Source: Candidatus Hydrogenedentota bacterium (lineage in GTDB: Bacteria; Hydrogenedentota; Hydrogenedentia; Hydrogenedentales; SLHB01). Taken from it: 64,000 nucleotides of DNA. The stretch spans positions 137,973 through 201,972 of the forward strand of contig JAKPDK010000167.1 in assembly GCA_029552745.1 (NCBI GenBank). Direction: 5' to 3'. Positions 26,749-36,111 of this stretch are shown here, one piece after another (positions within the stretch are counted from its first letter, which is position 1; every line of letters begins with the position of its first letter). The notes below the pieces were generated by a model that saw only the letters and a list, made by a program, of their open reading frames with translations, had not been told where the DNA came from and made no database searches. The translations under genes were made by a program, and so were the position numbers.

Positions 26749-29430
26749 ATGAATCACGACTTATCAAAACCCGAATCAAGAGCCTACGCTCCGGCGTTTT
26801 TGTACGCGGCGGTCGTGCTGTCCGTTCTGGCGATCTTTCCATTCACACCGAACGTGGCACAACCCATCAAACTTTTTCTCGCTACGTTGTGTGTGACGAT
26901 GGCGTTACTCGCGCTATTCTACAGGAGCCTGTTTTCCAACCGTCTTACCGCGGGGATAAAGGGGCCACTGGGGACCATTATCCTGTTATACGTCGTTTTA
27001 CACGTTCTTGCGGCGGCATTTTCGGAGTTCCCCGTTAATAGTCTGATGGAACTACAACTACTCGTCGTCTGCACTTTGGCATTCTTTGCCTCTAAATACG
27101 CCTTCCAAGACCTCAAACATTTCCAAAACTTCCTGGTAGCGGCGTGTCTGGCGATGGGGTTGTCTTCGCTTTATGCATTCGCACAGAAAGCGGGCATAGA
27201 CCCCTTCCCCTGGGCAGACCGATCGGCAGATGAGTATCGAGAACTGCCTGCCACGTTCGGAAACGGCAATCTGGCGGCGCACATGCTCGCGCTGTGTGTG
27301 GTGTTTGCAATCTTTTTGGGCAGCGAGCGGCGTTACCGTTGGGCATGGGTTCTTTTGCCCGTTTATTTCCTACACCTTTATTGGACGCGACAACGAGGTG
27401 CGTGGGTCGGGTTTAGTGGCACGCTAGCCTTGCTCGGTATTTTCTTGATGGTGGGCAAGAAGGTGGTTTCGCCGTATCGTCGTACCGCCGCCACGCTGCT
27501 TTTGTGGTCGGCGGTAGGTGTCGTCTCGCTTGTGATCGTTGGTATACTCTGTCGCTTGCTTACGAACATCCCATTTCCCCTCGACCATGCGCTGATGTTG
27601 CGTTACTCCGGGTTTGCCAGTGGAGCTGAAATGATTCGGCAAAAACCGATCTTGGGGTGGGGGGCTGGCAACTATCCCCTGTTCAATCCGCTTTATTGGA
27701 CCGAATACGAACAGGAATACTTCGCGGTCAAAAACAGCATGAATTATCATGTCCATAACGAATGGTTCCAATCTGCCATTGATGCGGGAGTTCCTGCGGC
27801 AGGTCTTTTTCTTCTCTTGTTTCTAGCAGGGATAACCTTAGGATTGTTAACCGCAAGCAAATCTGCCGAACCTCACCGTCGGAGAATTGCTCTTCTGATC
27901 GCGGCATCTCTCTGCACGGTGCTGTTGGATGGAATGGTAGGTTTTAATCTTCATGTTGTCCCCGTGGGGCTCACCGTATTCGTTTTATTGGGTGTGTTGG
28001 AGACGCTGCATGCTGAAGAACCGAAAGTCTGTTCAGCGACCCAGGTACGGTTCACTGTCGGGCTTCTTGCAGGTGTTGCCCTGTTGGTATTTGTTTTGGG
28101 TTTTCGTGTGTTTTACAGTCAGATTTTACTAAAAGATGGCGAAGTTGCCTTGCATCAGCACAATGCGTTTCAAGCGGAACGCGTGTTGGGACGTGGAGAG
28201 CGTTTGGCGCCCTGGAACTGGGAATTTCCTAATTTGCGAGGACACGTGGCGCTGTCCGTTGAAAACCCGGATGCGGCGATTTTCCATTTGGAGCGGGCAT
28301 TGGCGAACAATCCGAACTGCATTCCTGTATTGAGCACACTCGGCCACGCGCATCTCATGCGGGTGCAACAAACGGGAATCACCGAGGAGACCTCAAACTC
28401 TGTAAAGGAAGAGATCCATGCGATACGCACCTATGCCGACCGCATTTTGGAAATCTGCCCATTACACCATTCCGGAGCCGCTTTGCGGGCAACTGCGGCG
28501 CTATTCGAAATGAACGTTGCGGGGTCGGAAATAAACGCAATGCAACGGCAGAATCTGCTGCAACAAGCCTATAACGACATGATGACGGCACTGCACTTTG
28601 CACCGGGACGCACCGCGCCAAACTATGTGACCCTAGCACTGGTTCACCAAGCATTGGGACAAACGAATAAAGCGCAACACGCCTTGCGCATGGCTTGTCG
28701 CCTGGAACCGGATAACGCGGATGCGTGGAACGCCTTTGAAACGTTTGCTTACAAGGAAAACCGTCTGCGGGTGTTCGAAGCCACGTTGACGGATGCCATC
28801 AAGACCTTACAGGGAAGGGACGACACCGACAGTTCAGCGGCGCTGGCTCGACTTTTGGTGGCGCAGGCACGGTTGTACGAGCGTGCTACCAAGGACATCG
28901 GACGCGCCGAACAGTCATTCCAAGAAGCCGTCAAAGCCGATCCCACTTCGGCAACCGTGTGGGATTCCTACAGCCGATTTGCTCGGCAGAATCAACGAAT
29001 GGAGTCTTTTCAAAACACTCTTCGTGAAGCGTGCTCCAGCTTGCCACCTGAAAAGAGTGAGGAACAAAGCATTTTGCTCGCCGTAGATACAGTGATCTCA
29101 AAAGGTCCTGACGCGATCGCCACGGCAGCGGAGAAACTAGAGCAGAGCATGATCGAACATCAACGGCGCGCGGCATATCAAGGAACTCGGATGCCGTTGC
29201 TAGCCTGGGCGACCCAATTTGTGGTTGAGGAATACGAATTACAAAAAGCGAGTATTACCCCGTCTGGCGACACGCTCATGCGGCTTGCCGTGGTGTTGGG
29301 TGAAGCCGGCGACACTCGTAATGCACTTCGATTAGCCGATCGAGCCCTCCCGGTGCTGCCAGATGCCGACCGAGGACGCGCCTTCTATATCCGCCAAAAA
29401 TTCCTGGAACGTTTGAAGCCGCGATCGTAA
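26749..29430 (+). CDS. O-antigen ligase family protein with C-terminal TPR region
   Basis: An 893-residue membrane protein. The first 440 residues hold about 11 membrane spans and the Wzy/WaaL-type periplasmic loop. Landmarks are WTRQRGAWVGFSG (conserved Arg residues), LGWGAGNYPLFNP and VHNEWFQSAIDAGVPAAG. Enzymes of this family polymerise O-units or transfer glycans to lipid A core or to proteins. After the last span (about residue 455) come roughly 440 residues of helical repeats of TPR type (for example AQHALRMACRLEPDNADAWN). The same arrangement occurs in many O-antigen ligase-like proteins of environmental bacteria. AAGGA is about 14 bases upstream, a poor spacing. A lipoprotein gene follows after 60 bases. 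Confidence 0.88.
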   Translation: MNHDLSKPESRAYAPAFLYAAVVLSVLAIFPFTPNVAQPIKLFLATLCVTMALLALFYRSLFSNRLTAGIKGPLGTIILLYVVLHVLAAAFSEFPVNSLMELQLLVVCTLAFFASKYAFQDLKHFQNFLVAACLAMGLSSLYAFAQKAGIDPFPWADRSADEYRELPATFGNGNLAAHMLALCVVFAIFLGSERRYRWAWVLLPVYFLHLYWTRQRGAWVGFSGTLALLGIFLMVGKKVVSPYRRTAATLLLWSAVGVVSLVIVGILCRLLTNIPFPLDHALMLRYSGFASGAEMIRQKPILGWGAGNYPLFNPLYWTEYEQEYFAVKNSMNYHVHNEWFQSAIDAGVPAAGLFLLLFLAGITLGLLTASKSAEPHRRRIALLIAASLCTVLLDGMVGFNLHVVPVGLTVFVLLGVLETLHAEEPKVCSATQVRFTVGLLAGVALLVFVLGFRVFYSQILLKDGEVALHQHNAFQAERVLGRGERLAPWNWEFPNLRGHVALSVENPDAAIFHLERALANNPNCIPVLSTLGHAHLMRVQQTGITEETSNSVKEEIHAIRTYADRILEICPLHHSGAALRATAALFEMNVAGSEINAMQRQNLLQQAYNDMMTALHFAPGRTAPNYVTLALVHQALGQTNKAQHALRMACRLEPDNADAWNAFETFAYKENRLRVFEATLTDAIKTLQGRDDTDSSAALARLLVAQARLYERATKDIGRAEQSFQEAVKADPTSATVWDSYSRFARQNQRMESFQNTLREACSSLPPEKSEEQSILLAVDTVISKGPDAIATAAEKLEQSMIEHQRRAAYQGTRMPLLAWATQFVVEEYELQKASITPSGDTLMRLAVVLGEAGDTRNALRLADRALPVLPDADRGRAFYIRQKFLERLKPRS

Positions 29431-29490
29431 TCGAGGTGAGGGAACTCGTACAGGACAAAAAATAAAACGTACAGGAGTAGGAAGAATCAA

Positions 29491-30924
29491 ATGTTCAGAC
29501 GCTTTGTTATGCTTTCGATATGGCTCGGGGCGTTGGGATGCGTCCCGGGAAAACAACCCGAATTGATGGAAGCCGCTCCGCCGTCCTCATCGCCCTCTCC
29601 CGGGTCGCTTGTGTTGCGGTCTGCGGAACCCGTCTGGGAGACAATATGGGCCGAAGGCGCCGATAATGGGGGCCCCGGAGGCGTCTCTATCAACTACGAA
29701 GATATCCAGTACAAGACAGACGCACAAAGTCAAAGCGTGAAAGGTCCTGACCCCCATTGGACGCTTGTCTTTTCTGAAAAGGTCTTTGAAGCAACCCGTT
29801 TCCCTATATGGCGGATAACGTTGGAGGGTATCAACAAAATCGGCTTCTGGTGGGTACGGGAACGTGATTTGGACGGTTCACCCAACATGTTACTGAGTCC
29901 GAAGCGATACACCGAGACCACTTCGGAGTCTTCGGGCACATTTTCGATCGATCTTTCCCAGCACACGGAATGGTCGGGAAACATCGTCATGGTACGAATT
30001 GACCCCTACGCGGATCCGAGCCAATCGTTTGCTCTGCGCCGCGTAGAAGGTTGGCTATCTAACGGCAAATGGGTGGCGCCAGGCGCTCCCGTAACAGCAC
30101 GGGTCGCTATGACTCCTTTGGACAAAGCCTTCAGCGCTTTTCTCTCCGGGCTGCACGTGGGTGCTTTTACCTTTGGAACAGATGCCCTCATCCCAGCTGA
30201 AAAAACGCCTTTCTCGGACGACATGACTTCCTTTCTTAAAGAGAAAACACTCCCGGTCATAGAATCCAACGTTAAACAGGGGCATCCGGAGCAGGCGTTA
30301 CAGGTCGTGTCCATGCTAGCACGAACGAGCCCGAACCCGCTGGGATGTTTTGCGGATTTGGTGCAAACCCTCCCCGATGACATTCGCACAGCGCTGTGGA
30401 AGGGCGACCCTTATTTTGTCTTGAGAGATTTTGACCGAAAGGACTCGGGGATATCTGTTTGGAATAACGCGGGCAAACGTGTCGTACAGCCTCCTGAGAT
30501 TATCAAAGGGGAAGGACCCGACGGTAAGGCGTGTGTGCGTCTCATCTATGGGGGGGCAGCTGCACCAGGCGACACCATGGCGGCGATCCCGATCCGTGCA
30601 CCGGTTATTGACCGCCGCGTCGGGTTCCGAATCTTCATGAAAGCCCGTCAAGCCAACGAAGGATTAGGGTTTATTCTTGCTGCGAATTACGAAACGTTGA
30701 AAACCAGCGGATGGCTCGGACGATTTCGACCGCGAGAGACAAAGGATGGGTGGACAGAGTACTTTCGGGAGGAAAACTTCTTGACGTTCGGAGCCACTCT
30801 CAACAACAAAGACAAATCGTCCGTCGGTATCATAACCCTTAATAGTCTCTTGATACCCCTGGTTGGCGCGGAAAACGAACTTCGCGTTGGTCCTGTTGAG
30901 GTCTACCTGCCCAAAAATCCGTGA
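29491..30924 (+). CDS. Predicted lipoprotein of unknown function, next to O-antigen ligase
   Basis: A 477-residue protein with a short signal peptide and lipobox LGALGC (Cys17), then a Pro/Ser-rich linker to about residue 40. No domain is recognised with confidence. The middle has beta-rich stretches (NIVMVRIDPYADPSQSFALR), a helical part around 215-300 and a second beta-rich part that could be carbohydrate-binding-like. AGGAAG precedes the ATG by six bases. Sixty bases separate it from the O-antigen ligase gene upstream, so it may serve the same glycan pathway; that is inference only. Confidence 0.75.
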   Translation: MFRRFVMLSIWLGALGCVPGKQPELMEAAPPSSSPSPGSLVLRSAEPVWETIWAEGADNGGPGGVSINYEDIQYKTDAQSQSVKGPDPHWTLVFSEKVFEATRFPIWRITLEGINKIGFWWVRERDLDGSPNMLLSPKRYTETTSESSGTFSIDLSQHTEWSGNIVMVRIDPYADPSQSFALRRVEGWLSNGKWVAPGAPVTARVAMTPLDKAFSAFLSGLHVGAFTFGTDALIPAEKTPFSDDMTSFLKEKTLPVIESNVKQGHPEQALQVVSMLARTSPNPLGCFADLVQTLPDDIRTALWKGDPYFVLRDFDRKDSGISVWNNAGKRVVQPPEIIKGEGPDGKACVRLIYGGAAAPGDTMAAIPIRAPVIDRRVGFRIFMKARQANEGLGFILAANYETLKTSGWLGRFRPRETKDGWTEYFREENFLTFGATLNNKDKSSVGIITLNSLLIPLVGAENELRVGPVEVYLPKNP

Positions 30925-30969
30925 GCGCCTCGCCTGAAATAACGGTTCTTCCCTTCTGAGAAAGACAGG

Positions 30970-31007
30970 CAAAAAAAGTGCTGCCGACTACAACGTAGTC
31001 GGCAGCA
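30970..31007 (-). terminator. Strong intrinsic terminator after cpoB
   Basis: TGCTGCCGACTAC pairs perfectly with GTAGTCGGCAGCA around a three-base loop (30979-31007). On the minus strand the stem is followed by C and seven T. It ends the pal-cpoB transcript and may also stop plus-strand reading from 30924. Confidence 0.92.
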
Positions 31008-31037
31008 TCCTGCGTACGTTATGCTTTGGGCGCTTTT

Positions 31038-31958
31038 CTAATTGGCGCCTCTCTTTTGCAACTCAGACCGCGCGCGTTCGGCTGCGGGAGTCGCGGGGTA
31101 ATCTTGCACCAGCTTTTTCAGGATTTCAACGGCTTTCGTGGACTGACCGATACGGTCATAAGCCACCGCTTCATTGAACATCGCCACGGGCACCTTTGGA
31201 GATGAACGGAAACCCGACTGCATTTTTTCATATTCGCCTATCGCTTTTTCATACATGCTGGAATCGTTTTTACGCTCCGCCATACGGAACAATGCCTCTG
31301 CCTTCCAGAATTGTGCATTGGCGGTGTACTCCGTATTGGGGAAACGTTGCACGTATTCGTCAAACGCTTTATAGGCGCCTTCGTAATCGTCGCTCATCAA
31401 TTTTCGCTGCGCCTGCTGATACATCTCCACCGCATTACCAGTGTCTGTCGGAGGAGTAGCCGGCGCTGCCGCGGTCTGACTGCCCGTAGCCGGCGCCGAG
31501 GCAACCGTCGTGCCACTCGGTGGCGTCGCCGCACCGGGACTCGCTAACGTCGGCTGCTGTTCCACCACAGTTGTGCCCGGCTGGACACCCGCTGTACTTG
31601 GCGCTGCCGATGACGACGCGTCGGCGGCTCGCGACTGAGCGGATAGACCAAACTGGTTGTAAATCACCCGCTGCAACGAGTCGAGTTGCGATTTGATGCT
31701 GTCGAGACGCCGTTGGTTCTCTTCGGTCATCCCGCGCAATTCGCGGATCTGCTGATCGCTTTCCTCAACGCGTGAGTTCAGTGCCGCAGCGGTCTCATTT
31801 AGACGATTCACCGTACTTCCCAGGTCTTTGTCTAGTTTACGCGCGATCTGGTACGTCCCGGCAATCATTTGGCTGGTCTGGCTTCCGCCGGTAGCACATC
31901 CTACCAATAGCCCTGCCGCCAACACCGACACGATCAACCCAACGGCTTTCGTATTCAT
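31038..31958 (-). CDS. cpoB: Tol-Pal system TPR protein CpoB/YbgF, lipoprotein form
   Basis: A 306-residue periplasmic protein of the YbgF/CpoB family, which links the Tol-Pal system to peptidoglycan synthesis during division. It has a signal peptide with lipobox LVGC (Cys21), whereas the Escherichia coli protein is soluble. A coiled-coil region (about 40-105) corresponds to the trimerising N-terminus, followed by a low-complexity Ala/Thr/Pro/Ser linker (about 108-175). Three TPRs end the protein (MYQQAQRKLMSDDYEGAYKA, then AEALFRMAERKNDSSMYEKA, then FNEAVAYDRIGQSTKAVEIL). GAGGTAA lies before the ATG. It starts 29 bases after pal. Other tol genes are not in the window. Confidence 0.92.
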   Translation of the reverse strand: MNTKAVGLIVSVLAAGLLVGCATGGSQTSQMIAGTYQIARKLDKDLGSTVNRLNETAAALNSRVEESDQQIRELRGMTEENQRRLDSIKSQLDSLQRVIYNQFGLSAQSRAADASSSAAPSTAGVQPGTTVVEQQPTLASPGAATPPSGTTVASAPATGSQTAAAPATPPTDTGNAVEMYQQAQRKLMSDDYEGAYKAFDEYVQRFPNTEYTANAQFWKAEALFRMAERKNDSSMYEKAIGEYEKMQSGFRSSPKVPVAMFNEAVAYDRIGQSTKAVEILKKLVQDYPATPAAERARSELQKRGAN

Positions 31959-31987
31959 AAGTTACCTCGCGTTACGCAGAGCACGAA

Positions 31988-32536
31988 TTATTGAGCTCTG
32001 CCCTGACTGAATTCTGCACGGCGGTTCTTAGCCCATGCCGCTTCGTTGTGGCCCGGATCAACCGGCCGCTCTTCACCGTAGCTGATAGTCAACAGATTTT
32101 GACCCGGCACACCGAGATTAATGAGATAATCCCGGACGGCAAGCGCACGCCGCTCACCTAATGCCATATTATACTCTTGGGTACCCCGTTCGTCGCAATG
32201 TCCCTCGATGAGGATATACGTATTGGGGGCTTGCGCCAAGGCTTTCTTGATCTTATCCGCGTTCTGGTTTATGGTTGCCACTTGGTCCGGACGGATGTTG
32301 TACTTGTCATAATCGAAATAAATGGGTTGCAGTCCGGTCGCTTTGTCAAACAGGATGCGGCTCACATCGACATCGGGAAGTCCCGTGCCCGAACCTGTAC
32401 CCGTCTGTTGTCCCGTCTGACCCGTGTATTCGGGCTGAAGCGGGGGCTGCTTTCTTTTACAACCCGTGAAGGTTGCCATACTTAATGCCAAAACCACCAC
32501 CAACGCCAACTTGATCCAAACGACTTTCTTTTCCAT
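31988..32536 (-). CDS. pal: Peptidoglycan-associated lipoprotein Pal
   Basis: Outer-membrane lipoprotein that binds peptidoglycan through an OmpA-like domain. The start at 32536 is chosen because AGGAGG precedes it by ten bases and because the signal peptide follows directly; a longer in-frame extension would spoil it. The product has 182 residues, with lipobox TGC (Cys26) and a Gly/Gln/Thr-rich linker. The OmpA domain reads [13 protein letters not shown], then [20 protein letters not shown] and [10 protein letters not shown]; the Asp and Arg that hold diaminopimelate are present. It is transcribed with cpoB from a good promoter at 32614-32643. Confidence 0.95.
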   Translation of the reverse strand: MEKKVVWIKLALVVVLALSMATFTGCKRKQPPLQPEYTGQTGQQTGTGSGTGLPDVDVSRILFDKATGLQPIYFDYDKYNIRPDQVATINQNADKIKKALAQAPNTYILIEGHCDERGTQEYNMALGERRALAVRDYLINLGVPGQNLLTISYGEERPVDPGHNEAAWAKNRRAEFSQGRAQ

Positions 32537-32613
32537 GTGCGCATAACCTCCTGTTTGTTGGAAAAATGTTGTAACCCGCGGCTTTTGCCGCAATTCTTAA
32601 AGGGTAGTACCCA

Positions 32614-32643
32614 ATTTTACCAAATCTTGATACGTATACTCAA
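32614..32643 (-). promoter_or_regulatory. Likely sigma-70 promoter for pal-cpoB
   Basis: On the minus strand, TTGAGT (32638-32643) and TAAAAT (32614-32619) are 18 bases apart. It lies about 80 bases before the pal start, in an A/T-rich part of the 298-base gap between pal and hflX. Nothing else is seen in that gap. Confidence 0.6.
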
Positions 32644-32834
32644 ATACAGTTTTTGATTGAACCAGCAAGAGCCCCAACCGTACACAATTCTTGGTTGAAC
32701 CCTTACCATTTAATGCCAATTTAAACTCAAAAGTTTCAAAAACCTTTCCACATTTTCTATGAATGTAATATCGTCGATCCGCTGCCATGAAATACTGAAA
32801 TCCCGGCGTCGCCTGTGCGATAATAATAGTAAGT

Positions 32835-34154
32835 ATGAAAACCGCAACACGCTTGGTAGATATTCCGGTACCACCGGTGATCGAAACGGCTGTCATTGTT
32901 CGTCTCGTTTTGCCGACCGATTCATCGTGGGAAGTGGAAGAATCCATTGCCGAAATCAAACGTTTGGCATGGACAGCAGGGGCACGTGCAGCCTGTGAGG
33001 TGATTCAGCGGCGGGAAAAGCCATGCCCCGCAACCTTGATCGGCAAAGGAAAAGCCAGAGAGCTGGAGGCGATCTGCAACGAGGTCGATGCTGACCTGGT
33101 TATTGTGGATGGAGAATTGAGCCCTTCGCAAGGTTCGAATCTCGAGGAGATCGTGGGGCGAAAGGTTGTAGACCGCACCCAACTCATTCTGGACATTTTT
33201 GCCCAGCGTGCAAAAACTCTGGAAGCCAAACATCAGGTCGAGTTAGCCCAATTACAATACCTGCTCCCACGCCTTGCCGGTCGCGGGTCGCTGATGCGGC
33301 AACAAGGGGGTATCGGGGTTCGTGGTCCCGGTGAACAAAAATTGGAAGTAGACCGACGGGTTATCCGTAACCGCATTTCACGACTTCAAGCCGAACTCTC
33401 CGAGATTCGCAAACAGCGCTGGGTACAGCGTAAACAGCGCAGAGAATCCGGCACGGCGACAGTCGCCTTGGTAGGCTACACCAATGCGGGAAAATCGTCG
33501 TTGCTGAACGCCTTAACGGGAGCGGGGGTCTTTGTCGAGGACAAACTCTTCGCCACACTCAGTCCCACGAGCCGACGCTGCAAACTTCCGAGCGGCATGG
33601 ACGCGGTATTTACCGACACGGTAGGGTTTGTGCGTAAACTGCCTCACTCCTTGGTTGCGGCTTTTCGTGCTACCTTGGAAGAGGTAAACGAGGCACAGGT
33701 CTTGTTGGTGGTAGCAGATGCCTCTGACCCCGCCGTTGAAGAACATATGGAAACCGTACATCAGGTTTTGGAAGAGATTGGCGCCCATGAAGTCCCTTTC
33801 ATCCGCGTGATCAACAAAATAGACCTGGTTGCCCCGGAACACGTTCGGCGGTTGCTGGATGCCCCTTCGAGTCTACGGACTGCAGAAGCCCACGTCGCGG
33901 TCTCGGCTTTGCACGGCGATAATTTGCAGGATCTGTTGGTTGCCGTCGACCGCGTATTGAGTCGCGGTCGACGCCGCGTTTTACTGCGGGTTCCTCAACG
34001 TGACGCCGGTGTGGTAGCCCTGTTACGTCAAATGGGGCATATTTTCAGTCAAACGTATGAACACAACGAGATCGTCATCGATGCGGAAGTGGTGCCTGCC
34101 GTAGAAGGAAAAGTGCGCCGATACATTGTGGACGGAGCCAAACGAACACCGTGA
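32835..34154 (+). CDS. hflX: Ribosome-associated GTPase HflX
   Basis: A 439-residue GTPase of the Obg-HflX group, which splits or rescues stalled ribosomes. The N-terminal HflX domain (about 20-190) includes TLIGKGKARELEAI, DRTQLILDIFAQRAKTLEAK and the glycine-rich GRGSLMRQQGGIGVRGPGE. The G domain follows with G1 VALVGYTNAGKSSLLN (about 215), G3 FTDTVGFVRKLPH and G4 INKIDL. No Shine-Dalgarno motif is evident before the ATG. It overlaps the downstream Nudix gene by four bases (GTGA). Confidence 0.96.
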   Translation: MKTATRLVDIPVPPVIETAVIVRLVLPTDSSWEVEESIAEIKRLAWTAGARAACEVIQRREKPCPATLIGKGKARELEAICNEVDADLVIVDGELSPSQGSNLEEIVGRKVVDRTQLILDIFAQRAKTLEAKHQVELAQLQYLLPRLAGRGSLMRQQGGIGVRGPGEQKLEVDRRVIRNRISRLQAELSEIRKQRWVQRKQRRESGTATVALVGYTNAGKSSLLNALTGAGVFVEDKLFATLSPTSRRCKLPSGMDAVFTDTVGFVRKLPHSLVAAFRATLEEVNEAQVLLVVADASDPAVEEHMETVHQVLEEIGAHEVPFIRVINKIDLVAPEHVRRLLDAPSSLRTAEAHVAVSALHGDNLQDLLVAVDRVLSRGRRRVLLRVPQRDAGVVALLRQMGHIFSQTYEHNEIVIDAEVVPAVEGKVRRYIVDGAKRTP

Positions 34155-34630
34155 ACGAACCCGCTGAAGTGGATACCAAAAACGCTCATCTTCCCGTCAT
34201 TCGCATCCGTGTCGCACCTATTATCCTCCAAGACGACAACATCCTTCTGGTACGGCACGTAAAACAAGGTAAGACCTATTGGCTGTTGCCAGGCGGCGGC
34301 GTTGAATATGGCGAATCCGTCGCCGAGGCATTGGCTCGTGAGGTAAAAGAGGAGACCAATCTGGATATCCAAGTAGGCGATTTGGTGTTCGTCAATGACA
34401 GCATTCCTCCGGACAGGCATCGCCACGTTTTGAATCTATATTTCCTCGCGTTCGTCGTCGGAGGAACCCTACGTATCGGCGACGACTCCAATCTTGCGGA
34501 GTTGCGTTTTATGCCGCTCGCGGAGTTACCGCATCTCGAGTTTTATCCGGACATTCGGACGGAACTTTTGAAAGCAATTCAGATGGGATTTCCGAACCGC
34601 GCCTGTTATTTGGGTAACTTGTGGAAATAA
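34151..34630 (+). CDS. Nudix hydrolase
   Basis: A 159-residue Nudix protein, hydrolysing a nucleoside diphosphate linked to another group; the substrate is unknown. The Nudix box is at about residues 48-71 (GGVEYGES, then REVKEETNLD); the usual Gly near its end is Asn. The start is a GTG overlapping the hflX stop codon by four bases, which suggests translational coupling. ADP-ribose, NADH or oxidised nucleotides are possible substrates. It is followed after 30 bases by the radical SAM cluster. Confidence 0.9.
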   Translation: MNEPAEVDTKNAHLPVIRIRVAPIILQDDNILLVRHVKQGKTYWLLPGGGVEYGESVAEALAREVKEETNLDIQVGDLVFVNDSIPPDRHRHVLNLYFLAFVVGGTLRIGDDSNLAELRFMPLAELPHLEFYPDIRTELLKAIQMGFPNRACYLGNLWK

Positions 34631-34660
34631 AGCAAGACTAGGATTAACCGACCAGTCATC

Positions 34661-36091
34661 ATGCGAGTCGCCTTGCTCAATCCAATGTTCGGTCCCGGGT
34701 TCACAAAATCCGCCCGATGGTATGCACGCTCGCGCGGCAGAGTGCAGCGCCATCCGGACTATCTGTGCACCGCTGCCGCCGTGCTGGAAAAGGCAGGTCA
34801 CGATATTTTTCTGTTGGATGCGCAAGCTAAGGACATCCCCATCGAACATGTCCTTCCCCGCCTGCAAGCGTTTCACCCTGATATGGTGGTCTACCAGACG
34901 TCTACCCCTTCGATTGATTCCGATATACGCGCGGCAAGGCTTTGCAAAGAAACGACCGACGCGTTGAATGTTTTCGTGGGCTCTCACGTCACCGCGGAGC
35001 CGGAAGACACGTTGAACCGTGCCGACGGAGCAGTCGATGTGATCGCACTAGGAGAGTACGATTACACCTTGCGTGATCTTGCCAATGGCACTCCCCGAGA
35101 ACAATGCCCAGGAATAGCTTGGCGAGAGGGTGCCACAATCAAAAAAACGGAACGCCGCCCCCTAATCGAGGACCTTGACGCGTTGCCTTTTCCCGCATGG
35201 CGCCACATTGACCTTGAAGACTACCGAGACGCGGGCAAGCTCTTTCCGTTTCTCACTTTGATCAGCGGACGAGGTTGTTGGGGGCGTTGCACGTTTTGCC
35301 AACTACCTCAGGTGATGAATGGCAGGCGGTACCGGCCGCGCAGCGTAGAGCATATCTTGGAAGAAATCGACTATGACTTGCACTTGTTCCCCCAACTACG
35401 GGAAATCATGTTCGAGGATGATACCCTGGTGGCGCCGGCGAATCGAGACCGACTCGCCCAGTTATGCGAATCCTTGATTCGGAGGCGTTTCCGTATTGCG
35501 TGGAGCGCCAATGCCCGCGTGGATGGGGCTGATCTCGATCTCTTGCGACTGATGAAACGAGCCGGTTGCCGCATGCTATGTGTCGGATTTGAATTTGGGG
35601 ACCAAAACGTCTTGGACTGCGTGAAGAAAGGCACAACGGTCGAGGAAATGAGACAGTTTGCAGAAAACGCGCGGCGAGCCGGCGTGCGCGTGCACGGCTG
35701 TTTCATGATCGGTGGCCCCGGGGAAACCCGCGAAACCGCCCAAAAGACCATCGAATTGGCTTGTTCGTTGCCCATCGATACGGCACAGTTTAGCGGAGTA
35801 GTGGCTTACCCCGGCACGGAGTATTATCAATGGGCAAAACAAAACGGCTATCTTGTGCCCACCCAGTGGCGGGACTGGGTGGATGAAAACTACGAACAAG
35901 TGACGACTCAAAGTCTTCCGGGCTTGGACGCTGCTTCCATTAACGAATTTGTCGATCGAGGTTTGCGCTCGTTCTATTTGCGCCCGAGTCAAATGTTTCG
36001 TATGCTGTGGGGCATTCGCTCCTGGGCGGACGTGCGTGCCAAATGGCATGGGTTGTGCAGTTTTGTAGGTTATTTCTCAGGCAAATCCTGA
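34661..36091 (+). CDS. B12-binding-type radical SAM protein (1 of 3)
   Basis: A 476-residue protein of the cobalamin-dependent radical SAM group. The N-terminal Rossmann-like part (MRVALLNPMFGPGF, about 1-160) resembles the B12-binding domain of this family. The radical SAM barrel begins with the cluster motif GRGCWGRCTFC (three Cys, CxxxCxxC, about residue 208), then MFEDDTL, CVGFEFGDQNVLD and GCFMIGGPGETRE. The tail of about 60 residues is rich in Trp and Arg. Such enzymes perform methylations and other difficult reactions on lipids, sugars, cofactors or natural products; here the substrate is unknown. It is the first of four clustered radical SAM genes on one strand. Confidence 0.9.
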   Translation: MRVALLNPMFGPGFTKSARWYARSRGRVQRHPDYLCTAAAVLEKAGHDIFLLDAQAKDIPIEHVLPRLQAFHPDMVVYQTSTPSIDSDIRAARLCKETTDALNVFVGSHVTAEPEDTLNRADGAVDVIALGEYDYTLRDLANGTPREQCPGIAWREGATIKKTERRPLIEDLDALPFPAWRHIDLEDYRDAGKLFPFLTLISGRGCWGRCTFCQLPQVMNGRRYRPRSVEHILEEIDYDLHLFPQLREIMFEDDTLVAPANRDRLAQLCESLIRRRFRIAWSANARVDGADLDLLRLMKRAGCRMLCVGFEFGDQNVLDCVKKGTTVEEMRQFAENARRAGVRVHGCFMIGGPGETRETAQKTIELACSLPIDTAQFSGVVAYPGTEYYQWAKQNGYLVPTQWRDWVDENYEQVTTQSLPGLDAASINEFVDRGLRSFYLRPSQMFRMLWGIRSWADVRAKWHGLCSFVGYFSGKS

Positions 36092-36111
36092 TATACATGA
36101 CGAGGTGCTGA

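Noticed and set aside
32597-32959. Minus-strand frame of 120 codons between pal and hflX
   Set aside because: It runs antisense into hflX, is A/T-rich, has no ribosome binding site and contains the pal promoter.
33120-33160. tRNA T-loop-like sequence (GGTTCGAATC)
   Set aside because: It lies inside hflX coding sequence and no cloverleaf can be formed around it.
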